Position numbers and translations under genes: made by a program. Below the pieces are notes generated by a model that made no database searches, had not been told where the DNA came from, and worked only from the letters and a program-made list of their open reading frames with translations. From Bifidobacterium jacchi (lineage in GTDB: Bacteria > Actinomycetota > Actinomycetes > Actinomycetales > Bifidobacteriaceae), in the NCBI RefSeq assembly GCF_009078285.1, contig NZ_RQSP01000006.1:45232-83585 (forward strand): 38,354 bases of DNA. The letters are read 5' to 3'. Shown piece by piece: positions 25,948 through 34,818 of this stretch (the first letter of the stretch is position 1; every line of letters begins with the position of its first letter).

Positions 25948-26155
25948 TAGCGCAGTCTCTAGCGCAATGATTTCTCGGGGAAAACGGCCATCTCGTAAAA
26001 TCCTTGCGCAAAGGGGAGGCACAAGGATTCTCGCAAAGAAGGGGCGGTTCGTAGAATCCTTGCGCTGGACACTTGCGCTGGGACAGGGCTTAGCGACAGG
26101 GCTTAGCGCAAGGACTCTACGAACTCAACGCGAATCCCGAAAAATCCCTGGCGCA
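25948..26155. repeat. Family B cluster (B4)
   Basis: More divergent B arms (TAGCGCAATGATTTCTCGG, ATCCTTGCGC, GCGCAAGGACTCTACGAA) occur in both orientations. A 13-bp tandem GACAGGGCTTAGC lies at 26082-26107. 26156-26406 contains degenerate repeats (GATTCAACGACTC, GAATAGC, ACCGACTCGGC) and no gene. Confidence 0.55.
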
Positions 26156-26406
26156 GACAAGGGGTCGAGCGACTCCCGTCCAACCGGGCCCGTCCGACGC
26201 GTATTACTGCTTATCTCGCCTGACGCAAGGAAAACTCGAACCAGCGAACATGCATTGAATCAAAGACTCAGTGATTCAACGACTCACAATTAGCCGAATA
26301 GCTGAATCCCTGATTCAACCACTGATTCAACGACTCGCCGCCTCGACGAATAGCCGAACCCAATAACCGACTCGGCGAACCCGGAATTACCGACTCGGCA
26401 GCGCGC

Positions 26407-26778
26407 TTAGCGGGCGACGGAAACCACCCACCAGCCGAGCGCCACGCACACCACCGGCACCACGATCGTGGCGCATATATACAGCAGCCCCACGGCGAAC
26501 CGACGTGCGCGAATCAGTGACACCATCTCATTGATGGCGGTGGAAAACGTTGAAAATCCACCCAGAAAGCCAGTTACGAACAGCAGATAGGTACCCTGTT
26601 CGACCGTATGATAGGCGATCGCCCCCGCTGCGATGCCGGCGCAGAACGTCGCGATCACATTGATGATGAACGTGGACAGCGGGAATGCGCGATTCCACCA
26701 GCGTTGGATCGAGGTGTTGAGCACGAACCGCGTCACCGCGCCCAAGCCGCCGCACAGACAGATCAGCAACGTGGTCAT
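26407..26778 (-). CDS. crcB: Fluoride channel subunit (Fluc), short
   Basis: 123-residue, four-helix fluoride exporter subunit. The helix 2 Asn40 (FIINVIATFCAG) and the helix 3 break motif GGFSTFSTAINE (73-84), where Phe and Thr line the fluoride path and the central Na+ sits, are intact. GGLGAVTRFVLN opens the first helix. The ATG overlaps the stop of the upstream crcB by 4 bp (ATGA). Actinobacteria commonly encode two different Fluc subunits side by side, suggesting a heterodimer with antiparallel topology. Confidence 0.95.
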   Translation of the reverse strand: MTTLLICLCGGLGAVTRFVLNTSIQRWWNRAFPLSTFIINVIATFCAGIAAGAIAYHTVEQGTYLLFVTGFLGGFSTFSTAINEMVSLIRARRFAVGLLYICATIVVPVVCVALGWWVVSVAR

Positions 26779-27755
26779 TCGTGGGCCTCCCCTCGCATCG
26801 GGTCCTCGACCAGAGGCACCTCGTCGGTGATCGGCTCCGGTTCGAATGACGGAATCGCATCACGCAGTTCGCGCAGCATCTCCGGATTGTTCGAAAGACC
26901 GCCGACGGACCCGGCACGGCTGGCATCTCCGGCATCGGCGGCATCGCTGACGCCACCGGCACGACTGGCGCCACCGGCATGAACCGCATGCTCGACCTGC
27001 CGCCGAGCGACCCGCGCCGCGCGCTTGCCGCCGATCGCGATCGCAAGATGCACGCCCAGCGCCGCGACCAGCAGACCGCAGATGAAACTGATCATCATGT
27101 AGAACACGAAGCCGCCGATCTGCCCGGCGCGTATCGATGTCAGCTCCTCGATTACCATCGCCGAAAGCGTTGAGAATCCGCCGCACATGCCCATGCCGAC
27201 CCCGCGACTGACCAGCTCGCGCGACCGTTTGCGAATCCACGTCGCCTGCGACATGTACGCGGCAAGCGCTGCGAACACGAACGTTGCGATCATGTTCGCG
27301 ATGAACGTCGCCGGATGGAACGCGCTCCAGAAGCCGTTCGCCGCGGCCGGGCGCGGCATCAGCGCGCTCAGCCCGTAGCGCATGGCCGTGCCGAAGAAGC
27401 CGCCGGCGAACACCACGAGATACAGCATGGCGTCGGCCAGCGGATTGAACCGCGCCTGCATACGCTTCATCGGGGCGAGGGGTATTTTCGGTGGCTGTCG
27501 ATCGGACAGCGCAGCGGCGGGTCCGGTGGCGGCGAATTCCATCGTCGCCGGCTCCGCTGCGCTTTCTGTGGTGCTGCCCGCTGTATTGCTCGGCGGGCTG
27601 CCGGCTGCGCTGTCTGTGATACCGCTCGCCCGGCCACCAGCAGCGCTGCCCGCTGGGCTATCTGCTGCGATGCCCGCAGCAACGCCCGCCGCGCTGTCTG
27701 CTGGTATTCCGGTGGAATTGCTCGGCTGCGATTCGCCGGACGAATCGTCGGTCAT
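26775..27755 (-). CDS. crcB: Fluoride channel subunit (Fluc) with long N- and C-terminal extensions
   Basis: The Fluc core spans residues 108-245: GGFFGTAMRYGLSAL, Asn154 (FIANMIATF) and CGGFSTLSAMVIEE (191-204). Normal Fluc proteins are about 125 residues; this one is 326. Residues 1-97 are a Ser/Ala/Gly-rich disordered tail. Residues 246-326 are a second tail, with a Gly/Ala/Asp-rich run (258-287, DNA 26895-26984) and an acidic end. Internal ATGs at Met72, Met96 and Met99 could be the true start, which would remove most of the N-terminal tail. It follows purA by 21 bp. No fluoride riboswitch could fit between them. Confidence 0.9.
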   Translation of the reverse strand: MTDDSSGESQPSNSTGIPADSAAGVAAGIAADSPAGSAAGGRASGITDSAAGSPPSNTAGSTTESAAEPATMEFAATGPAAALSDRQPPKIPLAPMKRMQARFNPLADAMLYLVVFAGGFFGTAMRYGLSALMPRPAAANGFWSAFHPATFIANMIATFVFAALAAYMSQATWIRKRSRELVSRGVGMGMCGGFSTLSAMVIEELTSIRAGQIGGFVFYMMISFICGLLVAALGVHLAIAIGGKRAARVARRQVEHAVHAGGASRAGGVSDAADAGDASRAGSVGGLSNNPEMLRELRDAIPSFEPEPITDEVPLVEDPMRGEAHE

Positions 27756-27776
27756 GTCGGTCGCCTATCAGTCGAT

Positions 27777-29063
27777 TCAGTCGATCAGCGAATGCACGGA
27801 GATGATGTGGTCACGCTGCGGACCGGTGCCGATCGCGGAGATGCGGCAGTTCGACAGCTCTTCGAGTCGCTTGACGTACGCCTGGCAGGTGGCCGGCAGA
27901 TCCTCGAACGCATGCACGCTCGAAATGTCCTCGGTCCAGCCGGGCATCGTCTCGTAGATCGGTTTGGCTGCGGCGAATGCGGCCTGATCGGTCGGCATGT
28001 CGTCGAATCGTTCGCCGTCCACGTCGTAGGCGACGCAGATCGGGATTTCCTTGAGCCCGGTGAGCACGTCGAGCTTGGTGAGCACGATGTCGGTCAGGCC
28101 GTTGACCTGGCTCGCGTAGCGGTTGACGACCGCGTCGAACCAGCCGCAGCGGCGCGGACGGCCGGTCGTCACGCCGTATTCGTGACCCTGCGCGCGCAGC
28201 CATTCGCCGGACTCGTCGAACAGCTCGGTCGGGAACGGGCCTTCGCCGACGCGCGTCACGTACGCCTTGGAAACGCCGATCACGCGGCTGATCTTGGTCG
28301 GACCGACGCCGGTGCCGGTGCATGCGCCGCCGGCGGTCGGATTGGAGGAGGTGACGAACGGGTAGGTGCCGTGGTCGACGTCGAGCATGGTGGCCTGGGC
28401 ACCTTCGAACAGAACGGTTTTGCCTTCGTCGAGCGCCTTGTTGAGGATCAGGCCGGTGTTGGCGACGTACGGCTTCAAACGCTCGCCGAGTTTGAGCAGC
28501 TCGTCGGTGGTCTGATCCACGTCGATGGCGCGACGGTTGTACAGTTTGACGAGAATCTGGTTCTTCTGATGCAGGCTCGCCTCGACCTTGTCGTGCAGAT
28601 GCTGCGCGTTGAACAGGTCGTGCACGCGGATGCCGACGCGGTTGATCTTGTCGGCGTAGGCCGGTCCGATACCACGGCCGGTGGTGCCGATCTTATGCTT
28701 GCCGAGGAAGCGCTCGGTGACCTTGTCGAGTACGCGATGATACGGCGCGATGACGTGCGCCGCTTCGGATACGAGCAGCCGCGAGCAGTCGACGCCGCGC
28801 GACTGGAGTCCGTCGATCTCCTCGAAGAGAACCTCGGGATCGACTACAACGCCGTTGCCGATCACCGGGGTCACGTTCGGGCTGATGATGCCGGAGGGCA
28901 GCAGGTGCAGCGCGTACGATTCATTGCCGACGACGACGCTATGGCCCGCGTTGTTGCCGCCGTTGAACCGTGCGACGTAATCCACACGCGTGCCGATCAG
29001 ATCGGTCGCCTTGCCCTTGCCTTCGTCGCCCCACTGGGCTCCGATCAACACGATTCCTGCCAT
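27777..29063 (-). CDS. purA: Adenylosuccinate synthetase
   Basis: GTP-dependent ligation of IMP and aspartate, the first committed step to AMP. Start chosen at 29063 ([18 protein letters not shown]), 8 bp after GGAGG. A TTG eight codons upstream was rejected. The phosphate loop GDEGKGK (12-18), [26 protein letters not shown] and the GTP-site [13 protein letters not shown] are present. Length (428 aa) is standard. It heads a purA-crcB-crcB transcription unit, so fluoride export here is tied to a housekeeping gene rather than to a riboswitch. Confidence 0.97.
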   Translation of the reverse strand: MAGIVLIGAQWGDEGKGKATDLIGTRVDYVARFNGGNNAGHSVVVGNESYALHLLPSGIISPNVTPVIGNGVVVDPEVLFEEIDGLQSRGVDCSRLLVSEAAHVIAPYHRVLDKVTERFLGKHKIGTTGRGIGPAYADKINRVGIRVHDLFNAQHLHDKVEASLHQKNQILVKLYNRRAIDVDQTTDELLKLGERLKPYVANTGLILNKALDEGKTVLFEGAQATMLDVDHGTYPFVTSSNPTAGGACTGTGVGPTKISRVIGVSKAYVTRVGEGPFPTELFDESGEWLRAQGHEYGVTTGRPRRCGWFDAVVNRYASQVNGLTDIVLTKLDVLTGLKEIPICVAYDVDGERFDDMPTDQAAFAAAKPIYETMPGWTEDISSVHAFEDLPATCQAYVKRLEELSNCRISAIGTGPQRDHIISVHSLID

Positions 29064-29188
29064 AACATACCTCCGCCGCAAAGCCAATTCCGCCGAACAT
29101 AGATTACCCCAGCCCCTCTACTGTGGGGCCGCTGGCGTCTCAGCGTTATCGCATTCGCCGACAGTGTTCACCGACGGCAGTCGGCGTT

Positions 29189-29214
29189 CATCGTCTGCGT
29201 TCATCGTCTGCGGC
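29189..29214. repeat. 13-bp tandem repeat upstream of purA
   Basis: GTTCATCGTCTGC occurs twice in tandem in the purA upstream region 29064-29321. The region is otherwise without recognisable genes or a clear promoter. Confidence 0.4.
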
Positions 29215-29321
29215 AACCGTCGGCATTCATCTTCGAACGCCACCCACTAAAATCTTGCTGATAATCGACTGATTCCCGAATCCAACCGAAAAACGAGCGG
29301 CGGAGCGCATGCGATCTGTCT

Positions 29322-29495
29322 CAGCGATCAAAATTCGGGAAGAGAACGGCGATCTCCCGAATGTTGTTCACTGGGATTGCGTCAGTGAACATTATTCGGG
29401 AATCGGGCCCATTGCTCCCGAATTTTGTTCACTGAGCGGCTGTCAGCGATCGAAATTCGGGAGAAGTGGCCTCGATTCCCGAATTTCGTTCGCTG
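29322..29495. repeat. Family D hairpin array (D2)
   Basis: Three consecutive inverted pairs of 19-nt arms: CAGCGATCAAAATTCGGGA (29322-29340) with its mate ending near 29372; the arm at 29383-29401 with its mate ending near 29432; and the arm near 29443-29461 with its mate ending near 29494. Loops differ in sequence and are about 10-20 nt. Confidence 0.7.
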
Positions 29496-29985
29496 GAGAG
29501 CGCCTCACCGTGGCTCTCATCGTGTCTTTCACCGTGAATTACATCGTGCCTTTCCCCATCGTGTGCATGGAATGTATGCCGCGTGGACTGTGCGTGGGCA
29601 TCGTGTGCACAGGACGTATGCCGTCGGATGCATCGTGTGCATGCAACGGATGTGTAGAGCCGCAAAACGCGTGCTTCATGAACGTCGCATGCACACAATC
29701 ACGTAGATGTACGTTCCATGCACACGATCAGCAGCGCCTTATGTACGTGCCATGCACACGATCGACGGCCCGGCACGTCCGGGAGGGCCCCATCATACCC
29801 CGATATGTACGTGCCATGCACACGATGACTACAGAGGGATGAGAAGGATGGACCAATCGGGCCAATCTCAAGGGATAGAGAAGGAACAGAGAAGGGCCAG
29901 ACCGAAATAAAGAAAACCATGCGCTGATAACCCATAAGCGCAAGAGAATCTCGAAACATGGCCCAATCCCGAGAAAACCTTGCGC
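29348..29985. repeat. Large diverged duplication, copy 2
   Basis: Same-orientation counterpart of 320-1037 with the order D, C, purine tract, B. The purine tract (29843-29910) is about 70 bp shorter than in copy 1. Both copies also share the spacer GTCCGGGAGGGCCCCATCAT between C units 6 and 7. Confidence 0.75.
29558..29826. repeat. Family C array of seven units (C3)
   Basis: Units are at 29558, 29600 and 29632 (forward) and end at 29699, 29728, 29762 and 29826 (reverse). Every position equals that in C1 plus 29040, so no indel has been fixed over 269 bp despite about two dozen substitutions. Confidence 0.7.
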
Positions 29986-30115
29986 TGACAGGCCGGTTTG
30001 CGCAAGAGAATCTCGAACTCAGAGCTGTCTTGTTCGAGCTCAGGGCTAATCCCGAGAAAACCTTGCGCGGAGCAGCCCGCAAGCGCAAGAGAATCTCGAA
30101 ACAAGCCCGTCGCTC
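29930..30115. repeat. Family B cluster (B5)
   Basis: B arms at 29937-29955 and 29968-29988 (loop ACATGGCCCAATC), 29999-30015, and near 30050-30070 and 30080-30098 alternate in orientation. 30116-30241 has no gene. Confidence 0.65.
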
Positions 30116-30241
30116 CCGAAATCGGCCCCGGCGAAGACTGAGGCCAAACCACACACCACACAAACTGGCGAAGACTCATAAAGAAAGATAGGGAAGGCCA
30201 GCAAATCATGTGGCAAATCTTGCCAATAAACGAAAAAAGAA

Positions 30242-30268
30242 ACCCGGCGGAGGGGTACCGCCGGGTTG
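30242..30268 (-). terminator. Rho-independent terminator, probably of metG
   Basis: AACCCGGCGG/CCGCCGGGTT gives a perfect 10-bp stem with a 7-nt loop, followed on the minus strand by TTCTTTTTTCG. It is about 355 bp beyond the metG stop. The intervening 30269-30623 shows no gene, but it does hold a CCTGTCGCGG/CCGCTGACAGG hairpin (30303-30343) and CAGCCAACC repeats. Thus a long 3'UTR or an unrecognised small RNA is possible. Confidence 0.75.
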
Positions 30269-30623
30269 AGAGAGAAGAGAGAAGAAGGGGTTCAGTTATG
30301 GGGCCTGTCGCGGCCTCGCCAGCAACACCATCCGCTGACAGGTTCTATATAAACGCCGCTTCCTTAGAGAAACGATGCGCGATTCTGAGAATACTCTGTG
30401 AATCACGTATCAGGTCTGTGGAGCCGCGTCCAGTCAGCGTCAGTCAGTGCACGGTCGACCCACGATCAGCCCACAGCCAACCGCAATCAGCCAACCAAAC
30501 CAGCCAACCGAAATCTGCCGATCAAAGCCGCAGCCCCAATCACAAACAACAGCCCACGGCTCACAGACCAGCCCACGCTACGTATTCTCCTACTCACTCT
30601 CCTACTTATTACTAACTTATTTA

Positions 30624-32498
30624 CTAATTCCCCGCCTCGGCAGCCAGCTCGGCCTTCGCCGCCGCCAGCCGCTTCGCTTCGGCCTCGCGACGCGCGGCAA
30701 GCTCGGCATCGAAGCGGGCCAGCTCCTCGTCCACGGCCTCCTTCGGGATCTTCGCGAAGATCGGCTCGGGCTTGGCGACCGCGGCACCGGTCACAATCGC
30801 CTCGCTGCGCCACGGATGCACCGTTTCGCCGAGCTTGTAGTCGCCGGTGATGATCGGGTAATGGAATCCCGGCTTGTCGAGATCCTCGACCTCCTCGATG
30901 CGCGGCAGCGGCGAGAACGTGCCCGTGCCGCCGAGCGCCTCCCACACCTTCTGCGCGGAATGCGGCAGGAACGGGGCAAGCAGATGGTTCGCATCCGACA
31001 CGGCCTGCGCGGCGACATGCAGCACAGTGCCCAGTCGCACCGGGTCGTCCTTGATCTTCCACGGCTCGACCGCGGAGATGTACTTGTTGATGTCGCCGAC
31101 GATGCGCATCGCCTCGGCCAGCGCGTTCTTCTGATGATGGCGTTCGATCAGGCCGCCGACAAGGTCGAATGCGTCGGCCGTCTGCTGAAGCAGCGCGCGA
31201 TCCTCGTCGGTCATCGAATCCTCGTCAAGCGCCGGAATCTCGCCGAAGTTCTTGTTGATCAGATTCGCGACGCGGTTGACCAGGTTGCCCCAGCTCGACG
31301 CCAGCTCCTCGTTGTTGTGGCGCACGAACTCGGCCCACGTAAAGTCGGAATCAGAGGATTCGGGACCGGCGACCGAAATGTAGTAGCGGACCGCGTCCAC
31401 GGGGTAACGGGCGAGAATGTCCTTGACGTAGATCACGATGCCGCGCGACGAGGAAAACTTCTTGCCCTCCATCGTCATGAACTCGGAGGCGACGACCTGC
31501 TCAGGCAGGTTCAGAGGGCCAAGCTTGCCGGTCTCGCCGCCCTTGGAGCCCTGGCCGTTGTAGGCGAGCATCTCGGACGGCCAGATCTGCGAATGGAACG
31601 TGATGTTGTCCTTGCCCATGAAGTAGTAGCCGGGCGTGGTTGGATCGTTCCACCATGCGCGCCATGCGTCCGGCTCGCCCTTGCGGCGCGCCCATTCGAT
31701 GGAGGCCGACAGGTATCCGATCACCGCGTCGAACCACACGTACAGCTTCTTGTTCGGATTGTCGATCCAGCCGGCCACCGGCACCGGGATGCCCCAGTCG
31801 ATGTCACGCGTGATCGCGCGCGGCTTGACCTCCTTGAACAGGCCCTTGGAGAAGTTGATGACGTTGGTGCGCCAGCCTTCGCGGGTGTTGAGCCACGCGA
31901 GGTTCGCTTCGGCGAGCGCCGGCAGATCGAGGAAGTAGTGCTCGGTCTCCTCGAAGCGCGGGGTTTCGCCGTTGATCTTGGAAACCGGGTTGATCAGCTC
32001 GTCCGGATCGAGCTCGTTGCCGCAAGCATCGCACTGGTCGCCGCGCGCGCCTTCGGTGTGGCAGATCGGGCATTCGCCCTCGATGTAGCGGTCGGGCAGG
32101 GTGCGCCCGGTGGACGGCGAGATCGCCACCTTCTGCGTGCCCTTGTAGATGTAGCCGTTCTTGAGGCACTGCTTGAACAGTTCCTGCACCACGTGCTCGT
32201 GGTTGCCGGTGGTGGTGCGGGTGAACAGGTCGTAGCTCAGGCCGAGATCGCACAGATCCTTCGCGATGACGCGGTTGTAGCGGTTGGCGAGTTCCTGCGC
32301 GGTGACGCCTTCCTTTTCGGCTTCGACGAGGATCGGGGTACCGTGCTCGTCGGTGCCGGACACCATGAGCACGTCGTTGCCCTTCATGCGCTCGTATCGC
32401 GCGTACACGTCGGATGGCACGCCGAATCCGGCGACGTGGCCGATATGACGGGGGCCGTTTGCGTACGGCCATGCAACATTCACCAAAATATGACTCAT
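30624..32498 (-). CDS. metG: Methionyl-tRNA synthetase
   Basis: Class I synthetase charging tRNA-Met. The HIGH signature ([11 protein letters not shown], residues 17-27) and the KMSKS equivalent KFSSSRG are visible, as is the zinc-binding insert CPICHTEG...QCDACG. The four cysteines match the two-knuckle MetG1 type. The anticodon-binding helical domain follows ([19 protein letters not shown]). The chain ends with an Ala/Glu/Lys-rich helix (residues about 590-624) and has no C-terminal EMAP-like dimerisation domain, like other short bacterial forms. It is divergent from the AbiEi-like gene, with DnaA-box-like sites between them. Confidence 0.97.
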   Translation of the reverse strand: MSHILVNVAWPYANGPRHIGHVAGFGVPSDVYARYERMKGNDVLMVSGTDEHGTPILVEAEKEGVTAQELANRYNRVIAKDLCDLGLSYDLFTRTTTGNHEHVVQELFKQCLKNGYIYKGTQKVAISPSTGRTLPDRYIEGECPICHTEGARGDQCDACGNELDPDELINPVSKINGETPRFEETEHYFLDLPALAEANLAWLNTREGWRTNVINFSKGLFKEVKPRAITRDIDWGIPVPVAGWIDNPNKKLYVWFDAVIGYLSASIEWARRKGEPDAWRAWWNDPTTPGYYFMGKDNITFHSQIWPSEMLAYNGQGSKGGETGKLGPLNLPEQVVASEFMTMEGKKFSSSRGIVIYVKDILARYPVDAVRYYISVAGPESSDSDFTWAEFVRHNNEELASSWGNLVNRVANLINKNFGEIPALDEDSMTDEDRALLQQTADAFDLVGGLIERHHQKNALAEAMRIVGDINKYISAVEPWKIKDDPVRLGTVLHVAAQAVSDANHLLAPFLPHSAQKVWEALGGTGTFSPLPRIEEVEDLDKPGFHYPIITGDYKLGETVHPWRSEAIVTGAAVAKPEPIFAKIPKEAVDEELARFDAELAARREAEAKRLAAAKAELAAEAGN

Positions 32499-32632
32499 AA
32501 GCCCAAAGTCTATGCGCGACTATGGAAGTCGGCGCATGCGCGTCGGTTGCACGCCGGTTGCGCGTCAGATACGCTCCGAATGCGCACCGACTACGAAGAT
32601 CGCATACCGATGGCGCACGACGACCAATCAGG

Positions 32633-32673
32633 TTATCCACATAGTTATCCACCAAACGGCCGATCTGTCCACA
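32633..32673. promoter_or_regulatory. DnaA-box-like cluster between metG and the AbiEi-like gene
   Basis: TTATCCACA (32633-32641, perfect consensus), TTATCCACC (32645-32653) and CTGTCCACA (32665-32673) lie about 75-115 bp upstream of the AbiEi-like gene. The CATAGTTAT linker between the first two also occurs at 17462-17470, upstream of the other AbiEi-like gene. Confidence 0.55.
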
Positions 32674-32746
32674 GCGCTCATGAGGTTCCGTCCACACCAC
32701 CCGAAATCCACTCGGTAAAACGAGGAAGTGTGCCTATAGTCCATCC

Positions 32747-33595
32747 ATGAATACGATCATCAGCACCCCCGCCGCGGCCGCCACCACGCCGTCCGCCACC
32801 ATCGCCGCAACCGCAACCGCAGCCAGCGCCACCGCGCCAGCCAGCGCTCCAATCGATACCGAATTCACGGAATTCGACGACCTCACCGACTTCACCGACG
32901 ACGAGCTCGCCGATCTCGACGGCCTTTCCAACGAGGAGATTCTCGACGCGGTGAACACGATGCGCGGCCTGAGCGGCATGCCCACCACGCTCGGCCCGCC
33001 CGACATGCGCACAACGCGCGATCCGATGGAACTGCCAATGCTCGGCTCATCCGATCTGCCCGGCCCGCTCAGCCTGAGCATGCTCGCCGAATTCGGCAGT
33101 ATGACGCGGCTTGATTCGCACAACGGATACCCTGCGCAGTCGGCGGACACATTGTATGGCCGCGCGCGCATCATCGGCCATGTCGCTCCGCGCAACACCG
33201 TCGCATGCATCCTTTCCGCGGCATGGATATGGCTCGGCGGCCTGTTTCCCAAGTCGATCGACGTGATATCGCAATCGCATTACCGCACCAGCATGTACGG
33301 CCGATCGATCCGCGTGTTCAATCGCAAGGCCCATCCCGACCATGTGATCTCCATCGGCGACACGCGCGTCACCACGCCGGTGCGCACCGCCTGCGACATC
33401 GCGCTGCTGCCCGAGAAGGAGCTGCATAACGCCGATTCACGCAGTCTGATATCGCGGCTGATGCTCAACTATCGGTTCACGCCGGACGAATGCATGCGGG
33501 TGCTTGGCGGCAACAGTCGGTTTTGGTCGCGGGTGCCGTTCGCGCTCAAGATGCTGGAGAATGTGCGCGCCGGCATCACGCCGGCGGGATCGTGA
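32747..33595 (+). CDS. AbiEi-like protein without a nuclease domain
   Basis: 282 residues. Residues 8-36 are an Ala/Thr low-complexity run, and 37-75 an acidic stretch (FDDLTDFTDDELADLDGLS). The AbiEi-type region covers about 120-282: LYGRARIIGHVAPRNTVACI, then SIDVISQSHYR and the characteristic GDTRVTTPVRTACDIALL. Unlike the gene at 17579 there is no DUF559 block after it. A TATAGT -10 (32734-32739) is 7 bp from the ATG and there is no ribosome site, so a leaderless mRNA is predicted. No AbiEii-like toxin gene is adjacent, so it is not a complete type IV toxin-antitoxin pair. Confidence 0.7.
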   Translation: MNTIISTPAAAATTPSATIAATATAASATAPASAPIDTEFTEFDDLTDFTDDELADLDGLSNEEILDAVNTMRGLSGMPTTLGPPDMRTTRDPMELPMLGSSDLPGPLSLSMLAEFGSMTRLDSHNGYPAQSADTLYGRARIIGHVAPRNTVACILSAAWIWLGGLFPKSIDVISQSHYRTSMYGRSIRVFNRKAHPDHVISIGDTRVTTPVRTACDIALLPEKELHNADSRSLISRLMLNYRFTPDECMRVLGGNSRFWSRVPFALKMLENVRAGITPAGS

Positions 33596-33603
33596 GGTGG
33601 CGC

Positions 33604-33972
33604 ATGGCCGGGATTTCAAGGATTCACATGATGCGACGGATTCGCGAATGGATGCGCGGGCGGCGCGGCAGGCGGGCCGATGGCGCACGTGCCCGCTCCG
33701 CCGCGCTCGCGCGGTTGGATGATCTTGCCGAGTCCGGCGACAATGATCGTTCACGACTCGCCTCGCCGCCTCCCCCGCCGTTCATGCCCACGCCGATGAC
33801 CGCGTGCGATCCGGCGACGCCCGCCGACGTGCTGTGGATCATCGCACGCGATCATCCGCAATTGCGACGCTGGCTGGTCGCCAATCCGAAGGCCAGCGCC
33901 GAACTGCTTGAATACGTGGCGCAGGCGGGAGGCCCCGGCGTGCGCGAGGCGCTGCTGATTCTGCTGGGCTGA
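33604..33972 (+). CDS. Small protein with a leucine-rich-repeat-variant-like module
   Basis: 122 residues starting at 33604 (MAGISRIHMMRRIREWMRGR), 8 bp after the AbiEi-like stop; Met9/Met10 are alternatives. An Arg-rich basic N-terminus is followed by a Pro-rich linker (SPPPPPFMP). Then comes DPATPADVLWIIARDHPQLR, continuing RWLVANPKASAELLEYVAQAG, which resembles LRV helical repeats that read NPxTPxxxLxxLA. Only about two repeats fit, so it may be a fragment or single-module member. Its stop abuts that of the convergent lipoprotein gene. Confidence 0.65.
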   Translation: MAGISRIHMMRRIREWMRGRRGRRADGARARSAALARLDDLAESGDNDRSRLASPPPPPFMPTPMTACDPATPADVLWIIARDHPQLRRWLVANPKASAELLEYVAQAGGPGVREALLILLG

Positions 33973-34605
33973 TCAGTCGACGATCGACATCGTCGCCCCA
34001 TCGACCTGCGCGACGACGTTCTCCAACGCCTGCTCGCCGGTGGCCGGCACGCCGGTAAGCGCGCTGTCGCCGATCTTCGACAGCTTGCCTGTTTCGGATA
34101 TCGACAGCCGTCCGGAGGGACCCGCCAACGTGTAGAACACGTTCGGGTCGTCGGCTCCGCGCTTGAGATACAGCAGCTCACGATCACCCGGCCGCAGCAG
34201 CGGGTCTCCTTCGACCTGGAACGTCTGCCCATCCTTGACACCGCCAGTCTGCAGCACAGTCACGGTTTTCGGCGCGGTTCCCGACCGCATCGCTACGGAA
34301 TGCACGAGTACCTCGTAGTACGTGGCCGGCACGCCTCCGATTTCAGTCGTTCCTGTCGCCTTGACGATCTCGCCGTCGACGACGAGATCGGCCGCCTTCG
34401 CCATCGCATCATAGCTGTCATACGATTCGGCGTAACTCGCGTCAATTTTCGTCACTTCGCTGGTCTTACTGCTGGCGACAGTATCACCGCTCGGCTGATT
34501 CGCATTGCCGGCCGTGTTGCCGCATCCGGCGATTCCCGCCATCAGTACCGCCGACGCCAGCAAGGCGGCTACTTTCCTATAATTTGTAGAGCGAGTGAAC
34601 ATCAT
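33973..34605 (-). CDS. Putative lipoprotein of unknown function
   Basis: 210 residues with signal peptide and lipobox AGIAGC (Cys28), so lipid-anchored outside the membrane. After a Ser/Thr-rich linker, the soluble domain (YAESYDSYDAMAKAADLVVD, GEIVKATGTTEIGGVPATYY, then FQVEGDPLLRPGDRELLYL) resembles small beta-barrel proteins of unknown role in Gram-positive genomes. AGGAGG precedes the ATG. Upstream, CCTGATATGCAGGT is doubled (34614-34641), each copy a CCTG-N5-CAGG dyad. The gene is downstream of rsmI on the same strand, 213 bp away. Confidence 0.8.
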   Translation of the reverse strand: MMFTRSTNYRKVAALLASAVLMAGIAGCGNTAGNANQPSGDTVASSKTSEVTKIDASYAESYDSYDAMAKAADLVVDGEIVKATGTTEIGGVPATYYEVLVHSVAMRSGTAPKTVTVLQTGGVKDGQTFQVEGDPLLRPGDRELLYLKRGADDPNVFYTLAGPSGRLSISETGKLSKIGDSALTGVPATGEQALENVVAQVDGATMSIVD

Positions 34606-34677
34606 TCACCTCCTGATATGCAGGTTCCTGATATGCAGGTGATTGGACATCAACAAAAACTCAGCATCGAGTCAGAC

Positions 34678-34697
34678 AGAGCCGACAAATCGGCTCT
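34678..34697. terminator. Hairpin between rsmI and the lipoprotein
   Basis: AGAGCCGA-CAAA-TCGGCTCT is a perfect 8-bp stem. Neither side has a real T tract, so termination of rsmI transcripts is only suggested. Confidence 0.35.
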
Positions 34698-34818
34698 TGA
34701 AGAAGCACTCTTCCATGATACCGATGTGCGACGCAACGCGCCAAACCGCGCCGCACACAAGCCATGTCATGCCGCGAGCCGCACGACGACACTGCCGCGC
34801 GCAGCCGCTCCTACGCCC

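Noticed and set aside
27756..27776. Fluoride riboswitch before the crcB pair
   Set aside because: Only 21 bp separate purA and crcB, too short for the aptamer, and no matching motif is seen upstream of purA.
32747..33972. Complete type IV AbiE toxin-antitoxin operon
   Set aside because: The following gene is a short LRV-like protein without the nucleotidyltransferase motif of AbiEii.
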